64,000 bases of DNA from Granulicella sp. (lineage in GTDB: Bacteria > Acidobacteriota > Terriglobia > Terriglobales > Acidobacteriaceae): positions 28,531 to 92,530 of the forward strand of contig JANXYX010000009.1 in the NCBI GenBank assembly GCA_025408425.1, read 5' to 3'. The translations under genes were made by a program, and so were the position numbers. The notes under the pieces were generated by a model. It was not told the origin of the DNA, searched no databases, and worked only from the letters and a program-made list of their open reading frames with translations. This document shows positions 27,265-36,081 of this stretch, piece after piece; position 1 is the first letter of the stretch, and every line of letters begins with the position of its first letter.

Positions 27265-27921
27265 ATGGCAGTTGTCGTAGTTGGCGGACATACCCGGAAT
27301 ATCGGAAAGACGAGCGTGGTGGCCGGCATTATTGCTGCGTTTCCTGATCTGAACTGGACGGCGCTGAAGATCACGCAGTTTGGGCATGGGATGTGCTCGG
27401 CGAATGGGGAGCCGTGCGACTGCGAGACGGCTGAGCATATGGTGGCGGTGAGCGAGGAGCGCGACGGGATGAGTGGGACGGACTCATCGCGGTATCTGGC
27501 GGCGGGGGCGGTGCGGTCGTTCTGGGTGCGGACGCGCCAGGGCGATCTGGCGGAGGCGATGCCGCGGATTCGGAAGGAGCTGGATTTGGCGGAGAACGCA
27601 GTGATTGAATCAAACAGCATTCTGCGTTTTTTGCAGCCGGATATTTATCTGAGTGTTCTGGACCCTGCGACGAGGGACTTCAAGGAGTCGGCGAAGCGCT
27701 ATCTGGACCGTGCGGATGCGGTTCTGGTGGCGACGGGGGCGTTGGGGCGCCCGGAGTGGCAGGGTGTGTCGTTGAAGCTGGTGGAGGGGACGCCTGTTCT
27801 GCCGATGCGACCGCCAGAGTACGTCACGGAGGAACTGATTGCGTTTCTTCGAGAACGGCTGAAGGGACAGTTCCCAGTGCGTGGCGCGATGCGCCAATCC
27901 AAAGGCCTGGCTGGTGCGTAA
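27265..27921 (+). CDS. P-loop NTPase of unknown role with Cys-rich motif
   Basis: 218 residues. MAVVVVGGHTRNIGKTSVVAG is a P-loop of the MobB/SIMIBI kind (RNIGKTS, residues 11-17). A tight cysteine group follows at about residues 48-60 (MCSANGEPCDCETAEH), suitable for a metal or Fe-S site. ADAVLVATGALG resembles the switch region of GTPase-like folds. It follows lpxD by 17 bases, so is probably co-transcribed with the lipid A genes. Candidate roles are a cofactor-insertion ATPase or an LPS-related kinase; neither is shown by the sequence. Confidence 0.75.
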   Translation: MAVVVVGGHTRNIGKTSVVAGIIAAFPDLNWTALKITQFGHGMCSANGEPCDCETAEHMVAVSEERDGMSGTDSSRYLAAGAVRSFWVRTRQGDLAEAMPRIRKELDLAENAVIESNSILRFLQPDIYLSVLDPATRDFKESAKRYLDRADAVLVATGALGRPEWQGVSLKLVEGTPVLPMRPPEYVTEELIAFLRERLKGQFPVRGAMRQSKGLAGA

Positions 27922-28114
27922 GTCCTGATATGCAAAGAAATGCAGGCGTGGACTTTGAAGAATTCTTTCTGCATCCAAGTCAACAGCGGCGACAATGTAT
28001 GTAGCGAACGCGACCGAATTTAAATGGACTGGACGCGATTCAAGGGTTATGGGGCTGCTGAATACGGCTGCTTCACTTGCACGGATACTTAAACTCCCGG
28101 TGGTAATGATCTAG

Positions 28115-29341
28115 ATGCAGACGCACACGCTTCTTGTGGTGAACCTACTATTCTTCTGCCTCTACGCAGGCGTGCTGCTGGTGAGCGCGCGGATTAATGG
28201 AGGAACGCGAGGAGCGACGTGGTTTGCCGGGGCGAACATCTGTCGCGGGCTGGCGATAGGGGTTGCCCTGATGTACGACGTCAGACCTATCGGGCTATTG
28301 AGCGGAGCGGTAAGCGTGTTGCTGGTAGTGGGGATGTTGATGCTGCACCGGAGTTTTTCGGGGCTGCTGGACCGCGGCAACCTGTTGTGGAATCTGCAAC
28401 TGGTGTTGGTGGCGATTGCGGTGGCGGTGTCGGTGTATGAGGTGTGGCATCCGTCGGACTATCCGGTTCAACTGGTGGTGGTGAGCGCGATTCTGGGAGT
28501 GCAGACTGCTCTGACTGCCAGCGTGGTTTTCAGCTTTGCAGGCGAAGGCGTGGAGGCAGCCGGAGTGTTTACGGGCGTAGCGCTGACGGTATACGCATTT
28601 ATCCACATGCTGCGAGTAGCGGTGACGTTGCGAGTTGGGCCATCGTTCGAGTACACGCATACGGCAGAGGAGATGGAGAAGGTGTGGCTGATTGGATCGC
28701 TGCTGGCCAATGGTGCGGTGGCGTTTGGCTACATGTTTATCTCAGCGGCGAAGCTGCGTCTGGAGTTGCTGTGGCGGGCGCAGGTGGATGAGCTGACGGG
28801 GCTGCTGAATCGCTGGGCGTTCAAGCGGGTGGCGCTGAGGGAGGTGTTCCGGTGCAAGCGAAAGGCGGGGCGTCTGGCGGTGGTGATGATGGACCTGGAC
28901 GGGCTGAAGGGACTGAACGATCGCTATGGACATGGGTGTGGCGATGCAGTGCTGCAGGCGGTGTCCGGGGTTCTGCAGGATACGGTGCGAGACCACGACT
29001 GTGTTGCGCGGATGGGCGGCGATGAGTTCTGCGTACTGCTGCCGGATACGGATATGGAAGAGGCTCTGAAGGTGGCGGAGCGATTGCGGTCTGAGATCGA
29101 CCGGCTGGTGATCCGGTATCGGAGTGAGACGTTGAAGGTGCATTCGAGCTTTGGTGTGAGTTCTTCGGACCGTTGTGGGCTGGACTGGCAGACGCTGGTG
29201 GATATGGGGGATGCCGCACTGTATGAAGCGAAGCGGGGAGGCAAGAATCGGGTAGTCGCTGCGAAAGCGATTGAGGTGCCGACGACCTCGTGGGCTGAGA
29301 TGCAGTTGCAGAATGCTTTGGCGGAGAGGCGAAAGCGGTAA
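28115..29341 (+). CDS. Membrane diguanylate cyclase (GGDEF)
   Basis: 408 residues. Six or seven hydrophobic helices fill residues 5-220, then a GGDEF domain: DELTGLLNRWAFKR, MDLDGLKGLNDRYGHGCGDAVL and the active site ARMGGDEFCVLLP. An inhibitory I-site (RDHD) lies five residues before GGDEF, so product feedback is likely. It makes cyclic di-GMP; the membrane part presumably senses something unknown. A YajQ cyclic di-GMP-binding homologue lies 9 kb downstream. Confidence 0.93.
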   Translation: MQTHTLLVVNLLFFCLYAGVLLVSARINGGTRGATWFAGANICRGLAIGVALMYDVRPIGLLSGAVSVLLVVGMLMLHRSFSGLLDRGNLLWNLQLVLVAIAVAVSVYEVWHPSDYPVQLVVVSAILGVQTALTASVVFSFAGEGVEAAGVFTGVALTVYAFIHMLRVAVTLRVGPSFEYTHTAEEMEKVWLIGSLLANGAVAFGYMFISAAKLRLELLWRAQVDELTGLLNRWAFKRVALREVFRCKRKAGRLAVVMMDLDGLKGLNDRYGHGCGDAVLQAVSGVLQDTVRDHDCVARMGGDEFCVLLPDTDMEEALKVAERLRSEIDRLVIRYRSETLKVHSSFGVSSSDRCGLDWQTLVDMGDAALYEAKRGGKNRVVAAKAIEVPTTSWAEMQLQNALAERRKR

Positions 29342-29399
29342 GGGGCGGTGAGGTCTGGGGCCGTTGTTTCCGGATAGCTTGATGTGATTAAAGAAAATG

Positions 29400-29431
29400 G
29401 CGCTGAAGTCTGTGAGGACAGACTTCAGCGC
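29400..29431 (-). terminator. Terminator between convergent genes
   Basis: A perfect 14-bp stem (GCGCTGAAGTCTGT / ACAGACTTCAGCGC) with a GAGG loop. On the minus strand it is followed by CATTTTCTTT, so it best serves the ferritin-like genes, though it may stop both directions. Confidence 0.75.
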
Positions 29432-29451
29432 TGAGCAGTTGAGCGATGTGG

Positions 29452-30462
29452 TTACTTGATCGTGCCGTTCATTCCTGCGGGGAAGAAGACTCCCTTGGCA
29501 GGGCTGACGGTTGCGGAGCCAGAGATGGCGCCGCCACCGGTGACGATGTTGAGGACCTGGGTGGTGTTGCGTGAGAAGGCGATGACAGTGGCTGGATCGG
29601 CGTCGACGATGGTGGAAGCGCTAACCCCTGCACCTCCGGCGAGAGAGACGGTCTGGGTCTGGACGCCGTAGTCGTCTGGATTTGGTGCGGTGGAGAGGGC
29701 AGCGCGCGAGAGTGTCGCGCGGAGGGCTGAGACCTTCTGGGTGAGTCCCTGATAGCCCAGGGCGCCGGTTGGATCGAGGGTGTTGATGGTAGTGCGGACG
29801 AGGCCGGCGTGATAGGCCTCGACTGCAAGGATGCCTGCAGCGGCCGACAGGTAGGCCTTGCCGGTCGAGGTATTGCTGAGGAGGGGAGCAGCTCCCTTAT
29901 AGGCCGTGACACCGACGTCTTCAAACACATAGGCAGCGATGAGGAAGCTGGCATCGCTGGCGAAGGGATCGAAGACTGGGCCGATGAGTGCGGCAGTGGC
30001 AAGTGTGTTCCAAGCGGTGTTGAGATCAATGGTGGGCTGGGCTACGGCAGCTGAGCCGAGGGTGGCACGGAGAAAGCCGACGTGCTTGCCTTCTTCGATT
30101 GCGGTCTCTACGGCGTAGGAGCCGACTTGAACGCTGGCAAAGGGAACCTTTGCGTTTGATTTGACGGAGACTGTGCCCTGCGTTCCAGTTCCGGTGATGC
30201 CTTGAACTGCTGCACCAGCGGCGGTGGAGGCTGCGTTCGCTACGTCGATGGTTGTGCCGAAGGCTGCGAGGTAGTAGAAGTTGGCCTCAAGATATTCGAG
30301 GTTCAGCGCGAAGTTGAGGATGTCATTGTCGGTTGGACCGGAGGTCTGCGCCTTTGCTGTGGCGGTGAGGGCGAGGCCAGCGAGAGCGGTTCCACCGAGC
30401 ATCATCATCGCGCGACGGCTGGAGATAATTTCGTCGACTTTTTGTGTCTCTTTGGTTGCCAT
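29452..30462 (-). CDS. Tat-exported ferritin-like domain protein (second of a pair)
   Basis: 336 residues. The N-terminus SRRAMMMLGGTALAGLALTATAKA is a twin-arginine signal. A four-helix ferritin-like region follows with NDILNFALNLEYLEANFYYLAAFG, IEEGKHVGFLRATLG, VFEDVGVTAYKGAAPLL and GILAVEAYHAGLVRTTI. The E-x2-H pairs needed for a di-iron centre are present. The C-terminal 80 residues are beta-rich. It is a paralogue of the upstream gene, 11 bases apart, so they form an operon. The role is unknown; export argues for a periplasmic stress or desiccation function rather than iron storage. Confidence 0.85.
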   Translation of the reverse strand: MATKETQKVDEIISSRRAMMMLGGTALAGLALTATAKAQTSGPTDNDILNFALNLEYLEANFYYLAAFGTTIDVANAASTAAGAAVQGITGTGTQGTVSVKSNAKVPFASVQVGSYAVETAIEEGKHVGFLRATLGSAAVAQPTIDLNTAWNTLATAALIGPVFDPFASDASFLIAAYVFEDVGVTAYKGAAPLLSNTSTGKAYLSAAAGILAVEAYHAGLVRTTINTLDPTGALGYQGLTQKVSALRATLSRAALSTAPNPDDYGVQTQTVSLAGGAGVSASTIVDADPATVIAFSRNTTQVLNIVTGGGAISGSATVSPAKGVFFPAGMNGTIK

Positions 30463-30473
30463 GGTTTTTATCC

Positions 30474-31433
30474 TTATGCCGCTGTTACGGTGATGGTGCC
30501 ATTTAATCCGTTGGGGAAGAAGCCGCCTTTCGCGACTCCTGCCGCACCGCCGGTTCCGTAGACGATGTGGAGAACCTGATCGGTGGAGCGGGAGAAGGCG
30601 ATCGCGTTCATGGTGTCTGCGGCAACGATGGCGCTGGGTGTGCTGATAGAGGTGGGGACGTTCAGTGTGGTCTCGTTGCCGCCGCCTACAGAGGCGCGGA
30701 GTGCTGAGATCTTATTGGCGAAGCCAAGGTAGGGATAGGCTGTTGCCGGTGATGCGGCTGCTGCAGCGATCGCACGACCAGTGAGTGCGGTGCGAACGTA
30801 AGCTGCGTGGTAAGCCTCAACAGCGAGTATTCCTGCAGCTGCAGTGAGATAGCCAGAGGTGATACCGGAGGCACTGATGAGCGGAGCCGCGCCGTGGTAT
30901 GCAGTCACCCCGACATCCTCGAAGACGAAGGCGCCGACGAGGAAGCTGTCGAAATCATTGAAGGGATTGAAGGTGACACCGGTTATTCCAGCCGCGGTGG
31001 CAAGTGTCGGGAAGGAGTTTGCGAGGTCGATGTTGGGACGGGAGACTGCGGAGGAGCCGAGAGCCTTGCGAAGGAACTGGACATGGGACTGCTCGTCGAA
31101 GGCGATCTCGTTGAGGATTTGCTGCTGTGCGGCTGTGAGGTTTGGGACTTTCGCCCCGCCAGTGACGGTGCCGGGGGAGGAGCCGATATCTGCGGTGGCG
31201 AGGCCGGATCCGGTCGCGGCACGAAGATAGAATTCAGCCTCGAGATATTCGAGATTGAGCGCGAAGTTGAGGATGTCGAAGTCTGTAACGCCGGTTGAAA
31301 GGACGGGTCCAGCGATGGTGCTGCTGTCTCCGCATCCAGTGATGAAGGCGGCTGCGGTGGCAGTTCCTGCACCCGCAAGAAAGTTTCTCCGGGATACTGC
31401 CCTGTTGTGAATGAGCTCGTTTAATTTGTCCAC
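30474..31433 (-). CDS. Tat-exported ferritin-like lipoprotein (first of a pair)
   Basis: 319 residues from a GTG at 31433, chosen because AGGAGAGG lies 7 bases upstream; an earlier GTG at 31454 would run through that site. SRRNFLAGAGTATAAAFITGC is a twin-arginine signal ending in a lipobox-like cysteine. The ferritin-like core repeats the pattern of its neighbour: DFDILNFALNLEYLEAEFYLRA, IAFDEQSHVQFLRKALG, VFEDVGVTAYHGAAPLI and ILAVEAYHAAYVRTAL. The lipid anchor may hold the pair at the membrane. No known partner enzyme is adjacent. Confidence 0.85.
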   Translation of the reverse strand: MDKLNELIHNRAVSRRNFLAGAGTATAAAFITGCGDSSTIAGPVLSTGVTDFDILNFALNLEYLEAEFYLRAATGSGLATADIGSSPGTVTGGAKVPNLTAAQQQILNEIAFDEQSHVQFLRKALGSSAVSRPNIDLANSFPTLATAAGITGVTFNPFNDFDSFLVGAFVFEDVGVTAYHGAAPLISASGITSGYLTAAAGILAVEAYHAAYVRTALTGRAIAAAAASPATAYPYLGFANKISALRASVGGGNETTLNVPTSISTPSAIVAADTMNAIAFSRSTDQVLHIVYGTGGAAGVAKGGFFPNGLNGTITVTAA

Positions 31434-31759
31434 AAATGTACCTCTCCTCGACACAAATAGTTAATTGCGTCGTCATGGGGAGAACGAGATATGGGGGCGG
31501 TTGGATTTATGCCGATTGAAAAAATCGGATTGGTTACGATGAGTTTTCTTTTATGAGTGCGAAGTTGCCAGCGGAGCAGGTCGCTCCGAAGTAACCAAGT
31601 GTGCGCGGGCGGCGTCACAGCCTGGTGATGCGATTTTGGCTGGGAGGAGTTTGCAGCGGTGAAGCGTCGGTGGGAGATGCAACTCGGGCTGGCGACGGTA
31701 GGTGAAGCTCGACGTCGCCAGCCCGAGAATGCCAAATACTGCGGAAGAAAGTTTAGGAG
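31434..31759. other. Spacer with hairpins
   Basis: No gene seen. It holds the promoter region of the ferritin-like operon, with a small CCGATT-GAAAA-AATCGG hairpin at 31512-31528. It also holds a strong 15-bp stem at 31683-31727 beyond the lipoprotein gene. Confidence 0.45.
31683..31727 (-). terminator. 15-bp perfect hairpin, probable terminator
   Basis: CTCGGGCTGGCGACG (31683-31697) pairs perfectly with CGTCGCCAGCCCGAG (31713-31727) across a 15-base loop. It follows the minus-strand lipoprotein gene by 32 bases. There is no T-run, so it may need help to terminate. Confidence 0.55.
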
Positions 31760-33304
31760 CTAGTTTGCGGAGTTGGTGACGGCGTCCATGTAAGTCACAT
31801 CAAGCACAGTACCTTGAACTGTGATGAGGGTGTTGTTGATCTCGGAGCCGTCTGCGGTGTTGAAGGCATGTACCTGGCCGCCGTAAGCGGTATAGACCTT
31901 GTGCAGGTTCTGAACCCAGCACAGACCGGTGAGGCTGCCGTAGTAGTAGAGATTGTTGTCGGTGTTGGGGTATTTCACTATGGCGGACTGGGAGCCGGGA
32001 GTGACTGCGGGAACGATAGCTGCTGTTTTGGTCCCGAGGTCGAAGCGGGTGAGGCAGTTGTAGTTCTGCCCCAGCTTGGCGCGTTCTCCGGTGGCGCAGA
32101 ATTGTGAGCCAATCCAAAGGGTGTTGTCGTCTGCGAAGAGTATTTTGGAGTGGGTGCCATCCGAGATGGAGTACTTGCCGGTGACGGTGTTGGTGGCAAG
32201 GTTGATGGTGGAGAGATTTCCAGCGAACAGGCCATCGGTCAGGAGCTGCTGACCTGCAACGTAGAGCGTCGTGCCGTCAGATACGGCTGTAGTGACACCA
32301 CCCGGGACGAGTATCTGAGCTTGGTACGCCGACGGATAGGTTGGCGTTGTGGGGATGGTGTTGACGTTGAGAGCGCCGGGCTCGAGGACGGTGACGCTCG
32401 CGGTGGTTCCGCCGCATTCCGGGCCGCAGTTGAGGATGTATACGCCGCTGCCGTCGAGGGAGAAGTAGGCGTTGATCGGATGGTCGAACATGTTGGCAGG
32501 GTCTTGAGGGCTGGCCACAGGAACGACGCAGTAGACGGGTACGTTGTAGGGCTGGCAGTCGACCGCTCCGATGGTCTGCATTGCCTGCTGGGTGGTGGGG
32601 AATTGATTGGCGTTGAGTTTCAGGATGCGGTAGATAGCGTTGGAGTTTCGCACCATCGCCAGCGCGACGGTGTCTCCCTGATTGACAAACACTTTGTAGA
32701 CATTGGGGAGGTTTAGTGCGAAGGTGCGGCTCGCGACGTTGTCATAGACGACGAGCTGTCCGGCGGACTCCTCAGCACCGTAGAAGTGGGTAAAGAGCGA
32801 GGGGACGGCTACGGAGCTGGATCTGGGGGTGAAACTCGCGCCACCGTTACTAGAGGCAGTCTCTTTGCTGTAATCAACGACTGCAAGGCTGCCGTCGGAG
32901 TCTGAGTAGACGTATCCGCGAACCTGCTCTGGGAAGTTGTAGATGAGGCTGGGATAGCCGGAGGAGTATCCGGAGATGGGGAAGGACTTGATGGTGTCTT
33001 CGACGTTGCCGCGGATGTCGCGCAGGCTGTCAAGCATCTGGAGGCCGCCCTGTGCCCCATTGGCGGTGTAGGAGACCATGACCCGGTTAGCGAGCTTGCT
33101 GGGGGGGATGGGACGGTTCGCGAAGGTGTACTGAGGGAATTTGTAGTAGTAATAGTCGGCGCTGTGACAGGAGCTGAGCAATAGGCTCGCCGCGGCGATC
33201 AGGAAGCCGCAAAAAAACTGGGCGGAGCGGGACTGGACAAAGAGACTTCGATTCTTCAACGTAAACGACTCCAACCTGAGTACTGCGGCATGTTTTGCGG
33301 CCAC
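31760..33304 (-). CDS. Secreted beta-propeller-like lipoprotein, unknown function
   Basis: 514 residues, unrecognised. FFCGFLIAAASLLLSSC (ending near residue 46) is a lipoprotein signal. The rest is repeated beta-strand blades (YVYSDSDGSLAVVDYSKE, LYVAGQQLL, LWIGSQFCAT, VHAFNTADGSEINNT), typical of an NHL/YVTN-like propeller. Four tyrosines follow the lipobox (DYYYYK). The GTG start at 33304 lies 13 bases after TATACT. It is divergent from the methionine gene. The function may be a cell-surface scaffold. Confidence 0.72.
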   Translation of the reverse strand: MAAKHAAVLRLESFTLKNRSLFVQSRSAQFFCGFLIAAASLLLSSCHSADYYYYKFPQYTFANRPIPPSKLANRVMVSYTANGAQGGLQMLDSLRDIRGNVEDTIKSFPISGYSSGYPSLIYNFPEQVRGYVYSDSDGSLAVVDYSKETASSNGGASFTPRSSSVAVPSLFTHFYGAEESAGQLVVYDNVASRTFALNLPNVYKVFVNQGDTVALAMVRNSNAIYRILKLNANQFPTTQQAMQTIGAVDCQPYNVPVYCVVPVASPQDPANMFDHPINAYFSLDGSGVYILNCGPECGGTTASVTVLEPGALNVNTIPTTPTYPSAYQAQILVPGGVTTAVSDGTTLYVAGQQLLTDGLFAGNLSTINLATNTVTGKYSISDGTHSKILFADDNTLWIGSQFCATGERAKLGQNYNCLTRFDLGTKTAAIVPAVTPGSQSAIVKYPNTDNNLYYYGSLTGLCWVQNLHKVYTAYGGQVHAFNTADGSEINNTLITVQGTVLDVTYMDAVTNSAN

Positions 33305-33407
33305 TGTTATCTAGCTGAGTATAACAAAGGACGCTAACTGAGCGGATGGAGAGGAGATAGCGGGTTTGCGCGACGGGGTGGGCTTGGAGTGTGTGAGGAT
33401 GGTGGCT

Positions 33408-33413
33408 TAGGAT
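33408..33413 (+). promoter_or_regulatory. Putative -10 (TAGGAT) before a mini-ORF
   Basis: TAGGAT, six bases, then ATG at 33420. Fits the leaderless pattern of the window. Confidence 0.4.
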
Positions 33414-33419
33414 GAGGTG

Positions 33420-33440
33420 ATGAGCCAAGCCGTGCGGTGA
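33420..33440 (+). CDS. Possible 6-codon leader ORF coupled to the methionine gene
   Basis: ATG to TGA encodes MSQAVR. Its TGA overlaps the GTG start of the next gene as GTGA (33437-33440). This is the third mini-ORF of this design in the window. Confidence 0.35.
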   Translation: MSQAVR

Positions 33441-35428
33441 GCGCACGGAGAGTGGCGGGGATGATGATGACATTGGACGGTAATGGAGCGGGGACGAACT
33501 CTGGTGCGGGACCAATTGCGGCCTCGGACGCGGTGAAACGATTGTTTTCCGGGAGCACCAGGCGTAGGAATCCGGTGCTGTGCGACGGCGCCATGGGGAC
33601 GATGTTGTATGCGCGGGGCGTGTTTATCAACCGCTGCTTTGACGAACTGAATCTGTCGCAGCCGGAGATGGTGCGAACAGTGCATGCGGAGTATCTGCAA
33701 GCCGGGGCGGAACTGATCGAGACTAATACGTTTGGGGCGAATGCTTTTCGGCTGGAACGCTATGGTTTGAAGGACAAGGTGCGTGAGATCAACGTGGCTG
33801 GTGTCCGGCTGGCGCGGGAGTGCGTCACGGAGATCCATGAGAAGCAGGCCAGCAATGCTTACGTAGCGGGCGCGATTGGGCCGCTGGGGGTGAGGCTGGA
33901 GCCACTGGGTAAGGTAGGGATGGATGAGGCACGCGTAGCGTTTGCCGAGCAGGTTCGGGCGCTGGCGGAGGGTGGGCCGGGAGTTGGCGCGGACTTGTTG
34001 ATTGTGGAGACGATGACCTCACTGGCCGAGGCAGAGCAGGCGATTCTGGCGGCGAAGAGTGAGGCTCCGGGGCTGCCGTTGATTGTGATGATGACGGTGG
34101 ATGAAGAGGGGAACTGCCTGGATGGGTCCTCTGCTGCGACGGCGGCGAAGCGGCTGACGGAGTGGGGTGCGGATGCGGTGGGGTGTAACTGCAGCGCGGG
34201 GCCGGCGACGGTTTTGAGCGTGATCGAGCAGATGCGTGCGGTGACGGACCTTCCGCTGGCAGCGATGCCGAATGCGGGCATGCCACGGTCAGTGGATGGA
34301 CGAAATATCTATATGGCTTCGCCGGAGTACATGGCGAGCTTCGCACGGAAGTTTGTGAAGGCGGGAGCGACGTTTGTGGGTGGGTGCTGCGGGACGACTC
34401 CGACGCATACGCGGGCGATGAAGAGTGCTTTGCGGGCGATTGAGGCACAGGAGTCGAGTGCGCAAGTTATGGAGCGGGGTACGAGTGCAGCGGGGGAGAC
34501 GGAGAGCAAGGTGGAGCCGCCACCGCTGGCGGAGCGGTCGAAGATTGGCGCGATGATTGCGGCTGGGGAGTTCTGCACGCTGGTGGAGATTGTGCCGCCG
34601 AAGGGTATCGACTGCTCGAAGGAGATTGCCGGGGCGGCGCAGATGTACCGGCTGGGCGTGGATGCGATTAATGTTCCGGATTCGCCGCGGGCGAGTGCTC
34701 GGATGAGCGCGCAGAGCTTGTGCGTGCAGATTCAGCAGCAGGTAGGGATTGAGACGGTGCTGCACTACACGTGTCGCGACCGGAATGTGCTGAGTATTCA
34801 GAGCGATCTGCTGGGAGCGTCTTCGATTGGGCTGAAGAATATTTTGTGTTTGACGGGCGATCCTCCGAAGCTGGGGAACTATCCGGATGCGACGGCGGTG
34901 TTCGACGTGGATGCGATCGGGCTGGTGAATATTGTGCGGAATCTGAACCACGGGCTGGATATCGGGAAGAACTCGATTGGGGCTTCGACGGGGTTCACGA
35001 TTGGAGTGGCGGCGAATCCGGGGGTTCCGGATATGGAGCAGGAGATTCGGCGGTTTGCGTACAAGGTGGAGGCGGGGGCGGAGTATGCGATTACGCAGCC
35101 GGTGTTCGACCTGCGGCTGCTGGAGGAGTTTTTGAAGCGGATTGAGGGCTTCCGGATTCCGGTGATTGCGGGGATATGGCCGCTGACGAGTTTGAGGAAT
35201 GCAGAGTTTATGAAGAACGATCTGCGCGTGAGTATGCCTGACGAGATTATGGCGCGGATGGGCGCGGCGGGTTCGCCTGAGGCGGCGAGGGCTGAGGGAG
35301 TGAAGATCGCTCAGGAGATGCTGGCGGTGGCGAGGCCGATGGTGCAGGGAGTTCAGGTGAGTGCGCCGATGGGCAAGTACAGCGCCGCGGCTGAAGTGTT
35401 GGGGTTTGTTGAGGCGGGGGTGCGATAG
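33437..35428 (+). CDS. Bifunctional homocysteine S-methyltransferase / methylenetetrahydrofolate reductase
   Basis: 663 residues. The N-terminal half is a Met_synt (BHMT-like) barrel: CDGAMGTMLYARGVF, ETNTFGANAFRLERYGL, VGCNCSAGP and FVGGCCGTTPTH give the zinc cysteines. The C-terminal half (from about residue 375) is a 5,10-methylene-THF reductase barrel: EIVPPKGIDCSKE, CRDRNVLSIQSDLLGAS, TGDPPKLGNYPDATAVFDVD and EYAITQPVFD. The fusion (YitJ type) makes methyl-THF and methylates homocysteine. GTG 33437 is favoured by the overlapping mini-ORF; ATG 33461 is an alternative. Confidence 0.93.
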   Translation: MSARRVAGMMMTLDGNGAGTNSGAGPIAASDAVKRLFSGSTRRRNPVLCDGAMGTMLYARGVFINRCFDELNLSQPEMVRTVHAEYLQAGAELIETNTFGANAFRLERYGLKDKVREINVAGVRLARECVTEIHEKQASNAYVAGAIGPLGVRLEPLGKVGMDEARVAFAEQVRALAEGGPGVGADLLIVETMTSLAEAEQAILAAKSEAPGLPLIVMMTVDEEGNCLDGSSAATAAKRLTEWGADAVGCNCSAGPATVLSVIEQMRAVTDLPLAAMPNAGMPRSVDGRNIYMASPEYMASFARKFVKAGATFVGGCCGTTPTHTRAMKSALRAIEAQESSAQVMERGTSAAGETESKVEPPPLAERSKIGAMIAAGEFCTLVEIVPPKGIDCSKEIAGAAQMYRLGVDAINVPDSPRASARMSAQSLCVQIQQQVGIETVLHYTCRDRNVLSIQSDLLGASSIGLKNILCLTGDPPKLGNYPDATAVFDVDAIGLVNIVRNLNHGLDIGKNSIGASTGFTIGVAANPGVPDMEQEIRRFAYKVEAGAEYAITQPVFDLRLLEEFLKRIEGFRIPVIAGIWPLTSLRNAEFMKNDLRVSMPDEIMARMGAAGSPEAARAEGVKIAQEMLAVARPMVQGVQVSAPMGKYSAAAEVLGFVEAGVR

Positions 35429-35677
35429 ATGGCTACTTTTGAAGAGCAGTTAACGGCGCTGGAGACGGTGGTGGAGAAGCTGGAGCGGGGGGACTTGTCG
35501 CTGGATGAGTCGGTGCGGTTGTTTGAGGAGGGGCTGAAGCTTTCAAATGCTTGTAAGAGCGAGTTGGAGGCTGCGGAGGGGAAGATTCAGGTGCTGGTGG
35601 AGCAGGGGAGTGGCGGGGTGAGGGTGGCGGATTTGGATGTTGAGGTGGATGTTGAAGAGGATGATGAGGAGGAGTAG
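35429..35677 (+). CDS. xseB: Exodeoxyribonuclease VII small subunit
   Basis: 82 residues. TFEEQLTALETVVEKLERGDLSLDESVRLFEEG is the XseB signature. The C-terminal 25 residues are an acidic tail (VDVEEDDEEE), longer than usual. It starts immediately after the preceding stop codon (35428), so is likely co-translated. The large subunit xseA is not in the window. Confidence 0.93.
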   Translation: MATFEEQLTALETVVEKLERGDLSLDESVRLFEEGLKLSNACKSELEAAEGKIQVLVEQGSGGVRVADLDVEVDVEEDDEEE

Positions 35678-35680
35678 GCT
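35675..35680 (+). promoter_or_regulatory. Putative -10 (TAGGCT) for a leaderless start
   Basis: TAGGCT, beginning at the xseB stop codon, with exactly six bases to the ATG at 35687. Confidence 0.35.
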
Positions 35681-35686
35681 GCTCGA

Positions 35687-35998
35687 ATGGCAAAGATAAA
35701 ACTCTCCGATGATGAGCTTTGGAAGAGGGTAGAGGAAGATCGTCTCCGTGAAGAGCGTCGTCGCGAGCCTTATCTAATTGCTTTTCGCGCGACGCCGGAA
35801 GAGGTTGCTATCCGCGAGGCTGAAGACCTCCAGCAAGGGGCGTTGGGCGAAGAGAGAATTGCACTTTTTGCGGAGAAGCTTGTACGCGGTGGGCGAGAGA
35901 TGGTGCGGTTTGAGCGCTATCTGATTCGCCAAGGCTTCTTTCCAAACATTCCTAAAGGCCATCAACTCGGGGTTGATAAGAATATTGAGGGTTGGTGA
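35687..35998 (+). CDS. Hypothetical protein, charged helical
   Basis: 103 residues, unrecognised. The first half is a highly charged helix (DDELWKRVEEDRLREERRREP), and the rest is mixed (RFERYLIRQGFFPNIPKGHQLG). No signal or membrane segment. Codon use is less G-ended than xseB, and the next gene leftward-facing is an Mrr-like nuclease, so it may belong to the same acquired patch. Confidence 0.55.
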   Translation: MAKIKLSDDELWKRVEEDRLREERRREPYLIAFRATPEEVAIREAEDLQQGALGEERIALFAEKLVRGGREMVRFERYLIRQGFFPNIPKGHQLGVDKNIEGW

Positions 35999-36081
35999 GA
36001 GAAATGTGCTATTGGCTGGGATACCACACATTCAGAACCACCTAAAGTCAGCGCCGGATTTCCCCAGCTAGAATTTCACCG

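Noticed and set aside
33305..33436. Possible SAM or cobalamin riboswitch ahead of the methionine gene
   Set aside because: No conserved core seen, and the start appears leaderless with only a mini-ORF in between.
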